This document shows, in pieces, positions 49,808-59,151 of a stretch of DNA of 64,000 nt. Positions within the stretch are counted from its first letter, which is position 1, and every line of letters starts with the position of its first letter. The notes under the pieces are model-generated. The model saw only the letters and a program-made list of their open reading frames with translations, was not told where the DNA came from and ran no database searches. The DNA is taken from NCBI GenBank assembly GCA_964423505.1, contig CAYREX010000011.1, positions 40,319 to 104,318 on the forward strand. The letters are read 5' to 3'. This DNA is from CAYREX01 sp964423505 (GTDB taxonomy: Bacteria; Fermentibacterota; Fermentibacteria; Fermentibacterales; JCC-6). The position numbers and the translations under genes are program-made.

Positions 49808-50758
49808 ATGCGTGTGCAGACAGTCCTGTCGATAGTGTTCATGACCGCCGTGGCGGCCGGAGGGAGCAGCAGGCTCGCCGACCTGCCGGGGAGCCGGTCC
49901 GGCTCCGCGGCTGAAGCCCTGCACGCAGGCGAGGGGAGGGCGGACGTGCTCTTCGTCTTCGCCGCATACTCGTCCGAGGAGGAGTTCGCCTGGGGCCGGT
50001 ACTACTGGAACCCGGGAGACGAGCAGTTCCCCTCCGGCTGGTCCTACGACACCGTTCAGCCGGCCACGGTGGAGCCGGATGGCTCCCCCTACCACTGGAA
50101 CGGCGGCCTGGGAAGCGCCATGGACGCGCTGGGAGTCTCCTGGGAGTGGTACGCCACGATGGACGGCAGCGGGGCGCAGGTACTGCCCGACGCAGGCACC
50201 CTCTCCGGCTACGGCGCCGTCTTCGTGCACACCTTCGACTACTGGTGGTCCACCGCCCCGGCCCTTACCCCGGGAGCGGTCGACGTGCTCTCGGACTACA
50301 TGGACGCCGGCGGCTCCGTCGTGCTGGTGGGGCAGGACCTGCACCTGAGCGGCGTCTCCGGCGGCTGGCTCGACGGGTACTTCGGCACCGGGGCCATAGG
50401 AGACGACGTCTACCAGGAGATGGAGACCCTTACCGCCCAGGGCACCGGCGGCTCCTTCATGGAGGGATGGTCCGGCACCGCGGACCGGGACCGGTTCACG
50501 GACGCGAACGCCTTCTGGCCGGACGCGGTCAGCGGCTCCGCCTGCATCGGGGACGGGACCTACTTCTTCTCCTCGGAGAGGAGCGCCGGGCGGAGCGTCT
50601 TCTCCTCCTTCGAGCTGGAGTGCTGCTCACCCCCCGAGGTGGAGCAGGCGGCCCTCATCATCTGCTACTACGTAGGCGTCATCTCCTCCCTGGAGGAGGA
50701 TACCTGGGGGGCCATAAAGGGCCGATTCAACTGCGGGGTCGTGGAGGGAGGGCCGTGA
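49808..50758 (+). CDS. Secreted hypothetical protein with Rossmann-like segment
   Basis: A 316-residue protein with an N-terminal signal or anchor (about 1-20). The mature region contains VLFVFAAYSSEEEF and VFVHTFDYWW, then AVDVLSDYMDAGGSVVLVGQDL, which looks like a glutamine-amidotransferase/ThuA-like fold in its first 150 residues; the match is weak. Several aromatic clusters and one CC pair (ELECCS). It is followed directly by an overlapping gene. Function unknown. Confidence 0.6.
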   Translation: MRVQTVLSIVFMTAVAAGGSSRLADLPGSRSGSAAEALHAGEGRADVLFVFAAYSSEEEFAWGRYYWNPGDEQFPSGWSYDTVQPATVEPDGSPYHWNGGLGSAMDALGVSWEWYATMDGSGAQVLPDAGTLSGYGAVFVHTFDYWWSTAPALTPGAVDVLSDYMDAGGSVVLVGQDLHLSGVSGGWLDGYFGTGAIGDDVYQEMETLTAQGTGGSFMEGWSGTADRDRFTDANAFWPDAVSGSACIGDGTYFFSSERSAGRSVFSSFELECCSPPEVEQAALIICYYVGVISSLEEDTWGAIKGRFNCGVVEGGP

Positions 50759-51888
50759 TGAGAGTTGTCGTGCTGGGCTGCGGGATGGTCGGGAGCGCGA
50801 TAGCCAGGGACCTGGCCGGGGACGACGGCTTCGAGGTGCTGGCGGTTGACGTCTCCGGGGAGGCGCTCTGCAGGGTGGAGGGCGTGCCCGGGCTGGGGAC
50901 GTGCACCGCCGACCTCTCCGGCGGCAGGCTGGCCGAGGTGCTCGACGGCGCCGACATGGCCGTCGGGGCGGTCCCGGGGCACATGGGCTTCGACGTTGTG
51001 AGCGGCTGCCTCCAGGCGGGGGTGGAGGTGGTGGACATCTCCTTCTTCCCGGAGGACCACAGGCCGCTGGACCGCCTGGCCAGGGATCGCGGCCTGCGCT
51101 GCCTGGTCGACATGGGCGTGGCCCCTGGATGCAGCAACCTCGTCTGCGGCAGGGAGCACGCCGCGCTCCGGAGGATGGACCGTTTCTCCTGCATGGTGGG
51201 CGGGCTGCCGGAGCTTAGGACGCCCCCCTGGGAGTACTTCGCGCCCTTCTCCCCCTCGGACGTCCTGGAGGAGTACACCAGGCCGGCACGCTACCGGACC
51301 GCCGGAAGGGTGATAACCGAGCCGGCGCTCTCCAGGCTGGAGACGGTCAGCCTTCCCGGCGTGGGCGAGCTGGAGGCCTTCCTGACCGACGGCCTCCGGA
51401 GCCTGCTGCTCATGGAGGACGTGCCGGAGATGGTGGAGAAGACGCTGAGGTACCCCGGCTACAGGGAGAAGGTGGCCCTGCTGCGGGACACCGGCTTCCT
51501 CGACGGAGATCCGGTGACGGTTGACGGCGTCGAGGTGGTCCCGATGGAGCTCACGTCGGTCCTCCTCGGGAGCGCCTGGAGGCAGGGCCCGGGGGATCGG
51601 GACCTGACCGTCATGCGCATAGAGGTGGAGGGGGTCGGCAGCGACGGGGGGAGCGTCAGGCGGGTCTGGGACCTCCTGGACCGCTTCGACGACGAGACCG
51701 GCACCTCCTCAATGGCCAGGACCACCGGCTACACATGCGCGATGGGAGTGAGGATGCTCGCGTCCGGCCTCTGGGACAGGCCGGGGGCGTACCCCCCGGA
51801 GGCGGTGGGAGCCTCCCCCGAGTGCTTCGACATGATACTGTCCGGGCTGGCAGAGAGGGGTGTGCTGCTCTCCTCCTCGGGGGGCTGA
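50758..51888 (+). CDS. Saccharopine-dehydrogenase-like oxidoreductase
   Basis: A 376-residue protein. N-terminal NAD(P) Rossmann GCGMVGSAIARDL, then AVPGHMGFDVVSGCLQAGVEVVD and MGVAPGCSNLV, the pattern of saccharopine dehydrogenase and lysine 6-dehydrogenase. C-terminal catalytic part has the FxDGLRSL segment. Substrate undecided; an amino-acid dehydrogenase is likely. ATG overlaps the upstream TGA (TGATG). Confidence 0.87.
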   Translation: MRVVVLGCGMVGSAIARDLAGDDGFEVLAVDVSGEALCRVEGVPGLGTCTADLSGGRLAEVLDGADMAVGAVPGHMGFDVVSGCLQAGVEVVDISFFPEDHRPLDRLARDRGLRCLVDMGVAPGCSNLVCGREHAALRRMDRFSCMVGGLPELRTPPWEYFAPFSPSDVLEEYTRPARYRTAGRVITEPALSRLETVSLPGVGELEAFLTDGLRSLLLMEDVPEMVEKTLRYPGYREKVALLRDTGFLDGDPVTVDGVEVVPMELTSVLLGSAWRQGPGDRDLTVMRIEVEGVGSDGGSVRRVWDLLDRFDDETGTSSMARTTGYTCAMGVRMLASGLWDRPGAYPPEAVGASPECFDMILSGLAERGVLLSSSGG

Positions 51889-51894
51889 GCCGGG

Positions 51895-52815
51895 CTAGGG
51901 CAGCCTGCTCTGGAGTTCCTGTATGACCTCCCGGGCCGACGCCCTCATGGCCTCCAGCTCCTGGAGCAGGGCCGGGTCGTTGTCCCGGGTAAGCTCCTCG
52001 AACGGCTGCAGGGTGGTCCTGTTCAGGAAGGGGCCGAAGGTAACCTCCACCCCCAGGCCGACCTTCACGTTCTGCATCACGTCGGTCGGGTCCCTCTCGT
52101 CCGGGCGGAGCAGCTGCTCCAGCTCCGCCGCGGAAGCGGTGAACCTGACCATGTCGCTGAGCCTGTAGCCGACGCCCAGGTTCAGGTCCCGGCCGTCCCA
52201 CTCGAGCGCCACGTCGAAGTTGTAGGCGGGGTGGCTCTCCAGCGAGCCGAACAGGCCCCGCATGGGGTTCTCCAGGCCGTCCGGCGCGGCATCCTCCGCC
52301 TGCCGGAAGCGCCCGATGCCGTACCCGACGCTCATGCATATGGGCAGGTTTATCAGGTAGTCGAGGTTCTTGGTCACCACCAGGTAGCCGGAGAACCACT
52401 GGCTCTCGTCGTACCTGTAGAGGCTGTCCTCCCCGTCCCTCCAGAACTCGTAGTGCTCCTCGCCGGTGATGTTCTGGCAGCCAACGGCTATGCCCGGTAT
52501 CTCTATGGTCTCCCTGAGCACGAGCACCTTGGCGTTGCCGGAGATGCCGCCGTCGTGGAGGTAGGTCAGGCCGAGCTGCCCCCTGTCGAAGAGCCCGACC
52601 TCCAGGTGACCGGCCAGGGCGAACTCGCTCTCGGAGGAGCCCTCCTCCGTCTCGTAGCTGAACGCGGTGAAGCTGCCCCCCAGCATGAACTGGGTGTGCT
52701 GCAGGATGTCGGCGTTCGGGGAGTCTATGACCCCGGGCCTGGCGAACGGCAGCGAGGCCGCCAGGAGCGGCGCCGCGACCGCCATGGCCGCAAGGGGGAC
52801 GAGCGTGGTCTTCAT
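51895..52815 (-). CDS. Predicted outer-membrane beta-barrel protein
   Basis: A 306-residue protein with a signal peptide (MKTTLVPLAAMAVAAPLLAAS). Alternating strands such as GLFDRGQLGLTYLH, LNLGVGYRLSD and NVKVGLGVEVTFGP suggest a barrel; the last 40 residues form a helical tail (LLQELEAMRASAREVIQEL). No family recognised. GGAGG lies ten bases before ATG 52815; longer readings add no signal. Converges with the saccharopine-dehydrogenase-like gene. Confidence 0.7.
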   Translation of the reverse strand: MKTTLVPLAAMAVAAPLLAASLPFARPGVIDSPNADILQHTQFMLGGSFTAFSYETEEGSSESEFALAGHLEVGLFDRGQLGLTYLHDGGISGNAKVLVLRETIEIPGIAVGCQNITGEEHYEFWRDGEDSLYRYDESQWFSGYLVVTKNLDYLINLPICMSVGYGIGRFRQAEDAAPDGLENPMRGLFGSLESHPAYNFDVALEWDGRDLNLGVGYRLSDMVRFTASAAELEQLLRPDERDPTDVMQNVKVGLGVEVTFGPFLNRTTLQPFEELTRDNDPALLQELEAMRASAREVIQELQSRLP

Positions 52816-52881
52816 CTTCGGTACACCTCCGGTTCGGAGGTGAAGATACGCGCGGCCGGGTCGGTCAGCAATAGTCACCGG

Positions 52882-54192
52882 TCACCTGGCCATGGACGGG
52901 GGGAGCCCCCTGGGCCTCCTCTCGAGGCCGCGAAGGAAGCCGGCGAGACCGGCGATGTTCCTCCTCATGTCGAACAGCCCGGCGCAGGCCTCGGGGGTCG
53001 CCGCCCCGCGCATCGCGCCCCGCCTCCAGTCCTCGAGTATCCCCCCGAGTGCCGCGGCAAGCGAACCCGGGTCGGGCGGACAGACGTAGCCGGCGCCGAG
53101 CCTGCGCATGAACGAGGTCAGGTCACCCTCGCGGGCCACGGCGAGCACCGGCCTCCCGGCGACCACGTACTCGGCCAGCTTCGCCGGGTTCTTCACCTCG
53201 CTGCCCGGCCTGTCGCTCAGCATCGCCAGGAGCAGGTCCGCCCTCCTCTGCTCCCGGGCCGCCTCCTCCGCCGGCAGACGCCCGAGAAGCTCCGTGACCC
53301 GGCCGCAGGCGCCGCTCCGCAGGCGCTCGGCCAGCCACGGCTCGACGTAGCCTGCCACCACCAGGCGGATGGGCGCGTCCGGCTCCCGGGAGAGAAGCAT
53401 CGAGAGCGCCTCCGGCAGGAGCTCCGTGGCGTTCTCGGCGAAGAGGTTGCCGGTGTAGGCCACCCTGAGCAGCCGGTCGCCGCGGGAGGGGGGCGGGGAG
53501 CCGACCGGGGTGGTCTCCGGGTCGTAGCCGTTGACCACCTCCGTGGTGGGCGGGCAGTCCGCCCCGTAGCGCCTTCGGAAGTACTCCGAGGAGAGGGGCG
53601 TGGTCGTCACGATGCCGTCGGCGCTCCGGACGACCATGCGCTCCAGCGCCGCGTGGACCGCCCGTACGGGGGCGGGCGGCCTCCGCATGTAGGAGTCGTA
53701 GAGCCAGAGGTCTCCGAAGTATGGCGCCCACCTCGCGCCGGTCAGCGAGCTGATGGCCCAGGCGTGCAGATGCATGGAGTGATGGGGGCCGGCCGAGAGT
53801 ATCATGTCCGACCCGGTCTCCCGAACCAGCCGCACGCCTGCCGGTATCACGTCCGGGGCCCAGGTTATCAGCCTGTCCGGGACCATGAGGAACGACTTGA
53901 GCAGCCTCCTGAGACGCCTGCCTCGCTCCCCGGCCGGAGAGCCGGCGGCAGTCCCGCCGGCGCTCCCGGGCCGGGGCCAGCGATGGGGCACCCGATGGAC
54001 CGGCGTCTCCCGGGGGATGCGCTCCAGCAGCGAGCGGTCCAGGTGCATGCCGACCGGGTTGGAGCAGGTCAGCACGTTGAAGCGCCAGCCGAACCTGGGC
54101 ATGTACTTGGGGAGGAGCAGGTTCCTCGTGTTGGCTCCGCTGCTGACCGGTGGGAAGGAGTACGCCAGGTATACCAGGCTGTCTCCGGGCAC
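52882..54192 (-). CDS. Glycosyltransferase family 4-like
   Basis: A 436-residue GT-B protein. N-terminal LAYSFPPVSSGANTRNLL, middle ADGIVTTTPLSSEYF and VVNGYDPETTP, then VAYTGNL and the donor site KLAEYVVAGRPVLAV. An acidic, Pro-rich linker sits near 75-90. It is remote from the main polysaccharide operon and on the other strand. Sugar and acceptor unknown. Confidence 0.87.
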   Translation of the reverse strand: MPGDSLVYLAYSFPPVSSGANTRNLLLPKYMPRFGWRFNVLTCSNPVGMHLDRSLLERIPRETPVHRVPHRWPRPGSAGGTAAGSPAGERGRRLRRLLKSFLMVPDRLITWAPDVIPAGVRLVRETGSDMILSAGPHHSMHLHAWAISSLTGARWAPYFGDLWLYDSYMRRPPAPVRAVHAALERMVVRSADGIVTTTPLSSEYFRRRYGADCPPTTEVVNGYDPETTPVGSPPPSRGDRLLRVAYTGNLFAENATELLPEALSMLLSREPDAPIRLVVAGYVEPWLAERLRSGACGRVTELLGRLPAEEAAREQRRADLLLAMLSDRPGSEVKNPAKLAEYVVAGRPVLAVAREGDLTSFMRRLGAGYVCPPDPGSLAAALGGILEDWRRGAMRGAATPEACAGLFDMRRNIAGLAGFLRGLERRPRGLPPSMAR

Positions 54193-54238
54193 GGGCGCTC
54201 CTCTCCGGTGGCGGGGCCTTCAGATAGCGTCTCCGGGC

Positions 54239-54263
54239 TAATATATACCGTAGGTCCGTAGGT
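54239..54263. promoter_or_regulatory. AT-rich core and tandem 8-bp repeat in divergent region
   Basis: TAATATATA followed by CCGTAGGT twice in tandem (54248-54255, 54256-54263). The region 54193-54359 separates the minus-strand GT from aspartokinase. On the minus strand TATATT could be a -10; no clear -35. The repeat may be an operator. Confidence 0.3.
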
Positions 54264-54365
54264 TCGGCGGGAGCACGCCGGAACAAACGTCTCCCCCGGC
54301 TGTACACATGCGCGAGGGCGGCCGGCGCGCCGCGTGCCGGCTCTGATCCGGGACCGGAGGTGGAT

Positions 54366-55568
54366 TTGGACGAGGAAGGCAGCCTCGTTGTAGCGAAGTT
54401 CGGCGGCACCTGCCTTGCGGACGACGAGTCCCGCCGGAGGACGGTGGAGCACTGCGTGGAGATGGTCGGGGAGGGGGGCCGCCTGGTGGCCGTGGTATCG
54501 GCCATGGGCAGGCTCGGCGCCCCCTACGCCACCGACACCCTGCTCGGTCTCGTCTCCAGCCCGACAGAGGCCGAGCGCTCCTGCCTGCTGGCCTGCGGGG
54601 AGATAGTGTCGGCCGTGGTGCTCTCCGGGCTGCTCCGCGACGCCGGCGTCGACGCCGTCGCCCTCTCCGGCTGGGACGCCGGGCTGCGCACCGTGGGGGA
54701 CCGCTGCGATGCCGACCTCTCCTCGGTGGACAGGACCGCCCTCTCAGGGCTGCTGCGGGAGCACCGCTGCGTGGTGGTCGCCGGCTTCCAGGGAGCGAAC
54801 GAGAGCGGAGAGGTCACCACCCTCGGCAGGGGGGGGAGCGACGTCACCGCGGTGGGCATAGCCTGCGCCCTGGGCGTCGGCTCCGTACGGCTGTACAAGA
54901 CGGTGGAGTCGCTCTACACGGCCGACCCCGAGGTGGTCCCGGCTGCCGGGCGGCTGGAGAGGATAGCCGCGGAGGACCTGAGGCAGATGGCCTGGCAGGG
55001 GGCGAAGGTCGTCCACCCCAGGGCGTCGGAGATAGCAGTGGAGGAGGGGGTCAGCATAGAGGTCCGCGCACACGCGACCGGAGAGCTGGTCAGCACGGTC
55101 GAGCCGTTCCAGGTCAGGTCCGGCAGGTACATCACCGGCGTTGCCGCAGGCAGGGAGGTGACGCAGGTGGAGGCCCGGGCCGGCCAGGGGGCCGGGCCGG
55201 CGCACGGCTTCTTCGCGAGGGTCTTCCGCATGGTGGCGGAGGCGGGCGTATCGATGGACATGTTCAGCGTGGGGAGGGGCCGGGCCGTCTTCACCGTGCC
55301 GGTCTCCGAGGAGGAGACAGTCGTGCGGGTCCTGGAGGCCGGCGGCATCGAGGTCTCCACCAGGAGGCCCTGCGTCAAGGTATCCATAGTCGGCGCCGGC
55401 ATGCACGGCATGCGAGGCGTCATGGCCAGGTTCGCGGGGGCGCTGGACCGCGCCGGCATAGAGATGCTCCAGACCGTCGACTCCCATGCCACGATATCCG
55501 CGCTGGTCCCGCTCGAGGAGAGGGACGAGGCGCTCCGCAGCCTCCACGCGGAGTTCCTGGGCGAGTGA
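54366..55568 (+). CDS. Aspartate kinase
   Basis: A 400-residue aspartokinase. Catalytic KFGGTCLADD, VVSAMGRLG, then CLLACGEIVSA, GFQGANESGEVTTLGRGGSD, and ACT-type regulatory domain in the last 140 residues. First step of the aspartate family (Lys, Thr, Met, diaminopimelate). TTG 54366 is preceded by GGAGG five bases away; GTG 54360 overlaps that site. Its stop overlaps uppP, an unusual partner, though diaminopimelate also feeds cell-wall synthesis. Confidence 0.92.
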   Translation: MDEEGSLVVAKFGGTCLADDESRRRTVEHCVEMVGEGGRLVAVVSAMGRLGAPYATDTLLGLVSSPTEAERSCLLACGEIVSAVVLSGLLRDAGVDAVALSGWDAGLRTVGDRCDADLSSVDRTALSGLLREHRCVVVAGFQGANESGEVTTLGRGGSDVTAVGIACALGVGSVRLYKTVESLYTADPEVVPAAGRLERIAAEDLRQMAWQGAKVVHPRASEIAVEEGVSIEVRAHATGELVSTVEPFQVRSGRYITGVAAGREVTQVEARAGQGAGPAHGFFARVFRMVAEAGVSMDMFSVGRGRAVFTVPVSEEETVVRVLEAGGIEVSTRRPCVKVSIVGAGMHGMRGVMARFAGALDRAGIEMLQTVDSHATISALVPLEERDEALRSLHAEFLGE

Positions 55569-56350
55569 GCCTGCTGGCCGTCCTGCTGCTGGCGGTGCTG
55601 CAGGGGGTCACCGAGTTCCTCCCGGTGAGCAGCTCCGGCCACCTGGCGCTGGGAGGCATGCTCCTCAGGGTACCCGAGGGCGACATAACCTTCGAGGTCA
55701 CCCTTCACGTCGGCACCCTGCTGGCGGTGCTGGCCGTCTACCGGGCAGACATAGCGGCCATCATCTCCGGACTGGCCAGGGGGGAGAGGAGGGCGGTCCG
55801 TACCGCGCTGCTGCTGGCCCTGGCCTCCGTGCCGGCCGCCGCCGCCGGCCTGCTCCTCGGGGACTTCATAGAGGGGGTCTTCGAGATGCCGCTGGTGGTC
55901 TCCTGCCTGCTCCTCGTGAACGGCGGCATCCTGTTCGCCTCCGGGTGGGCCAGGCGTACCGCCTCCCGCGACGGCAGCCCCGGCTCCGCCCTCTCGGTGG
56001 GGCTGGCCCAGGCGCTGGCCCTGCTGCCGGGGATATCGAGGTCCGGCTCGACCATATCCACCGGGATGCTCTCCGGGATGGACCGGACCGGGGCCGCGCG
56101 GTTCTCCTTCCTGCTCTCGGTCCCGGCCATAGCCGGGGCCGCAGCCCTCAAGCTGGGCGAGGCGACACGCTCCGGCCCCGGCCTGCCGGTGCTCGCCGCC
56201 GGACTCGTGGTCTCCGCCCTGACCGGATACGCCGCCCTCCGACTGCTGCTCCGCTTCGTGCACAGGGGGAGGCTCTCCGTCTTCGCATGGTACTGCTGGG
56301 CGGTGGGGCTCATCGGCATCGTGCTCTCCCTGGCGGGAGGCGGGGCATGA
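55565..56350 (+). CDS. uppP: Undecaprenyl-diphosphatase
   Basis: A 261-residue protein with eight predicted helices. Motifs GVTEFLPVSSSGHL and PGISRSGSTIS are diagnostic of UppP/BacA. It regenerates undecaprenyl phosphate for peptidoglycan and polysaccharide synthesis, and overexpression confers bacitracin tolerance in other species. GTG start overlapping the aspartokinase stop (GTGA). Confidence 0.96.
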   Translation: MSLLAVLLLAVLQGVTEFLPVSSSGHLALGGMLLRVPEGDITFEVTLHVGTLLAVLAVYRADIAAIISGLARGERRAVRTALLLALASVPAAAAGLLLGDFIEGVFEMPLVVSCLLLVNGGILFASGWARRTASRDGSPGSALSVGLAQALALLPGISRSGSTISTGMLSGMDRTGAARFSFLLSVPAIAGAAALKLGEATRSGPGLPVLAAGLVVSALTGYAALRLLLRFVHRGRLSVFAWYCWAVGLIGIVLSLAGGGA

Positions 56351-59151
56351 CAGCGCTGCTGCTGGCACTCCTTTCGCTCACCCTCCCGGGTGACTGGCAG
56401 GAGGCCTTCTCCGCCGGCGAGTGGACGGAGGCGCTGGAGAGCGCCGGGGAGCTGGTCTCGGAGGACCCTGACGACCCGGCAGCCCTGGCAGCCCTCTCCC
56501 TCTCGTACGCCGTGATGGACAGCACCCCCCGGGCGCTCCTCCTTGCCGACTCCGCCCTCGCCCTCGACTCCCTTTCGGCGCTGGCCTGGACAGCCAGGGG
56601 CCGCGCCCTCCTCTACGACTCGGTCGACGTGGCCTTCGAGTCGTTCACCATGGCGACGGACCTGGCTCCGGGCCTGGTGCCGGCCAGGGTGGGGCTCGCC
56701 CAGGCGCTGTCGCAGCAGGGGATGTACGAGAGGGCGTCGGAGGTTCTCGAGGGGGTCCTGGCCGACGACCCGGGCTGGATATCGGCATGGCTGCAGTCGG
56801 CCGTGGTCCACCAGTACAGGGGGGACCTTGACAAGTCCCGCACCGTCATCTTCTCCGCGCTGGACATCTGGCCGGACAACCTGCAGCTCCTCTCCGAGCT
56901 GGCCTGGGTGCAGCACCTGCAGTACAAGGACCGGGAGGCGGAGAGCACCTACCTGAGGATAGCGGAGCTCTACCCGGAGGACACCGGGGCGCTGGTCTCG
57001 CTCGGCCTGATGATGGAGGAGCAGGAACGGATGGGCGAGGCGGTCAAGGTCTACAGGCGGGTACTGGAGAGGGACCCCTCGTCCAGCTGGGCCTACGGCG
57101 AGATAGGGTACTGCCTGGAGGCGCTGGGCAACGTCGAGGCGGCCCGGGAGTCCTATCTCGGAGGCCTCGAGGTGGACCCGGGCTACGCCTTCGCCATGTA
57201 CAGGCTGGCCGGGATGGCGGAGGACGAGGAGCGGTACGGTCAGGCGCTGGAGTGGTACTCGGCCTGCGTGGAGGCGGACCCTTCCTACACCGACGCCTGG
57301 GTGGCCATGGGGCTGCTGCACGAGGCCCTGGACGAGTACGGCGAGGCGGAGGAGTCCTACCGCGGCCTCCTGGAGGCCGACCCGGAGAACACCTGGGGCT
57401 GGGGGGAGCTCGGCCTGGTGCTGGAGGAGCAGGGCCGGCCCCTGGAGGCGGCCGAGGCCTACGAGCGGGGCATAGCCCTGGACAGCTCCTACACGTGGGC
57501 CTGGGAGCAGCGCGGGCTCCTGCTGGAGGAGCAGGGCGAGGTGGAGGCGGCGATAGAGTGGTACACCAGGGCTGTCGAGTCCCACGAGCCGAGCCCCTGG
57601 CTGCTGGGCGAGCTGGGCTACCTCCTGGAGGGTAGCGGCATGCCGGACAGCGCCGCCTCCAGGTACAGGACCGCCATCGGGATGGACTCGACCTACCTCT
57701 TCGGCCTCATGAGGCTGGCCCCGCTGGAGGCGGCGGCCGGCGACACGCTGGAGGCCCTCTCCCTCTGGGAGGACTACCGGCGGGTCGGCGGCGACGAGGC
57801 TACCGCCCTGGCGGAGCTCTCCTACCTGCGGTCCGAGTGGAGCGGTACCGATGCCGACAGCCTCAGGGAGGTCGTCCGTGCGGAGCATCCCGGGGCATGG
57901 ATGGACGCCGCCTGGGCCAGGCTCTCGGACGACCCGGCCGGGGCGGTTCGGATGGGAATGTGGATAATGGAGGAGGAGCCTCCGGACTCGGCCTCCGGGT
58001 GGACGGACCTGGCTCTGCTCTTCGGCGGTGCGGACGAGCACGTGCTGGCCGACGAGTGCTTCGGGACGGCGGTGAGCTCAGCTCCGGACGACCCTGACGT
58101 CTGGTCCGACTGGGGTCTCTACCTCTTCGGCGAGGACCGGGAGGAGGAGGCCGCGGAGAAGTACGCGGAGGTGGTCAGGCTGGACAGCCTCTCCTTCGAC
58201 GGCTGGAGCGGGATGGGCGAGGCGCTGCTCTTCAGTGACCACTACGAGGAGGCGGAGGTGGCGCTGGCCAGGGCCAGGGAGCTGGACTCGACATCCGTAT
58301 GGGTGATAGCCTACCAGGGACTGCTCATGGAGCAGACCGGCAGACCCCAGCAGGCCCTGGACCACTACTTCGAGGCGCTCTCCCGCTCCCCCGGCTACGA
58401 CTACGCCGAGTCCCGCATCCGGGAGGTGACAGACACCGCCTTCGACGCCGAGTGGAACAGGAGGCAGACCAGCGATTACAGCCTCTTCCTCTGGGCGGAC
58501 GCCAGGGTGGACGAGGGCAACATCAGGGAGCGGGACTACGGAGCCGGCCTGGAGGCCTCCGCGCGGCTGGGCGACGGAGGAAGCGTCGCCTCCGTGGAGA
58601 TGGACTACAGCTACCTGGAGACCACCTCGGAGTACGCCAGCGACTACGCCTGGTCCGGCATCACCCTCTCGCTCTCCCGGAACCTCTCGGACAACGTGGA
58701 GGTGGAGGTCAGCGGCAGCTGGGACAGGCAGCCGGGCACCGTACGCCCCTGGCAGATAAGCTCCTACCTCTCCATCGGCTATGCCAGATGGATCGCCGAC
58801 TGGCTCTGGCTCTCCCCGAGCGTCGGGCTCGGGCTGGTCAACACCCACTGGTCGTCCAGCGTGGAGAACGAGCGGACCGACAGGACAACCTTCTACGGCT
58901 CCATGTCGGCCTGGCTGGACGCCGATGCCGGCGCCTGGCCCTCCCTCTGGCTCTGGGGCAACGTGTACGCGCCGCCGGACGACGGCGAGAACATCATCAT
59001 GAACGGCCTGGCGGAGCTCGAGCTGGCGGCCTGGGACCCGCTCTCCCTGACCGTGGGGTACAGCGTCTCCTACACCAGGCAGCCGGTCATATCCTACTGG
59101 GACAAGTACGAGACCGAGCTGTACACCCGGCTCGTGCTGAGGCTCCTCTGA
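56347..59151 (+). CDS. TPR protein fused to C-terminal beta-barrel-like domain
   Basis: A 934-residue exported protein (short signal MTALLLALLSLTLPG). Residues about 20-700 are tandem TPRs, roughly 34-residue units such as SWAYGEIGYCLEALGNVEAA and AWVAMGLLHEALDEYGEAEE. The last 230 residues are alternating strands with WDRQPGTVRPWQ and end in LYTRLVLRLL, like a DUF481-type or other outer-membrane barrel. The ATG overlaps the uppP TGA. A paralogue of the same architecture follows. Presumably TPRs lie in the periplasm and the barrel in the outer membrane. Confidence 0.82.
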   Translation: MTALLLALLSLTLPGDWQEAFSAGEWTEALESAGELVSEDPDDPAALAALSLSYAVMDSTPRALLLADSALALDSLSALAWTARGRALLYDSVDVAFESFTMATDLAPGLVPARVGLAQALSQQGMYERASEVLEGVLADDPGWISAWLQSAVVHQYRGDLDKSRTVIFSALDIWPDNLQLLSELAWVQHLQYKDREAESTYLRIAELYPEDTGALVSLGLMMEEQERMGEAVKVYRRVLERDPSSSWAYGEIGYCLEALGNVEAARESYLGGLEVDPGYAFAMYRLAGMAEDEERYGQALEWYSACVEADPSYTDAWVAMGLLHEALDEYGEAEESYRGLLEADPENTWGWGELGLVLEEQGRPLEAAEAYERGIALDSSYTWAWEQRGLLLEEQGEVEAAIEWYTRAVESHEPSPWLLGELGYLLEGSGMPDSAASRYRTAIGMDSTYLFGLMRLAPLEAAAGDTLEALSLWEDYRRVGGDEATALAELSYLRSEWSGTDADSLREVVRAEHPGAWMDAAWARLSDDPAGAVRMGMWIMEEEPPDSASGWTDLALLFGGADEHVLADECFGTAVSSAPDDPDVWSDWGLYLFGEDREEEAAEKYAEVVRLDSLSFDGWSGMGEALLFSDHYEEAEVALARARELDSTSVWVIAYQGLLMEQTGRPQQALDHYFEALSRSPGYDYAESRIREVTDTAFDAEWNRRQTSDYSLFLWADARVDEGNIRERDYGAGLEASARLGDGGSVASVEMDYSYLETTSEYASDYAWSGITLSLSRNLSDNVEVEVSGSWDRQPGTVRPWQISSYLSIGYARWIADWLWLSPSVGLGLVNTHWSSSVENERTDRTTFYGSMSAWLDADAGAWPSLWLWGNVYAPPDDGENIIMNGLAELELAAWDPLSLTVGYSVSYTRQPVISYWDKYETELYTRLVLRLL

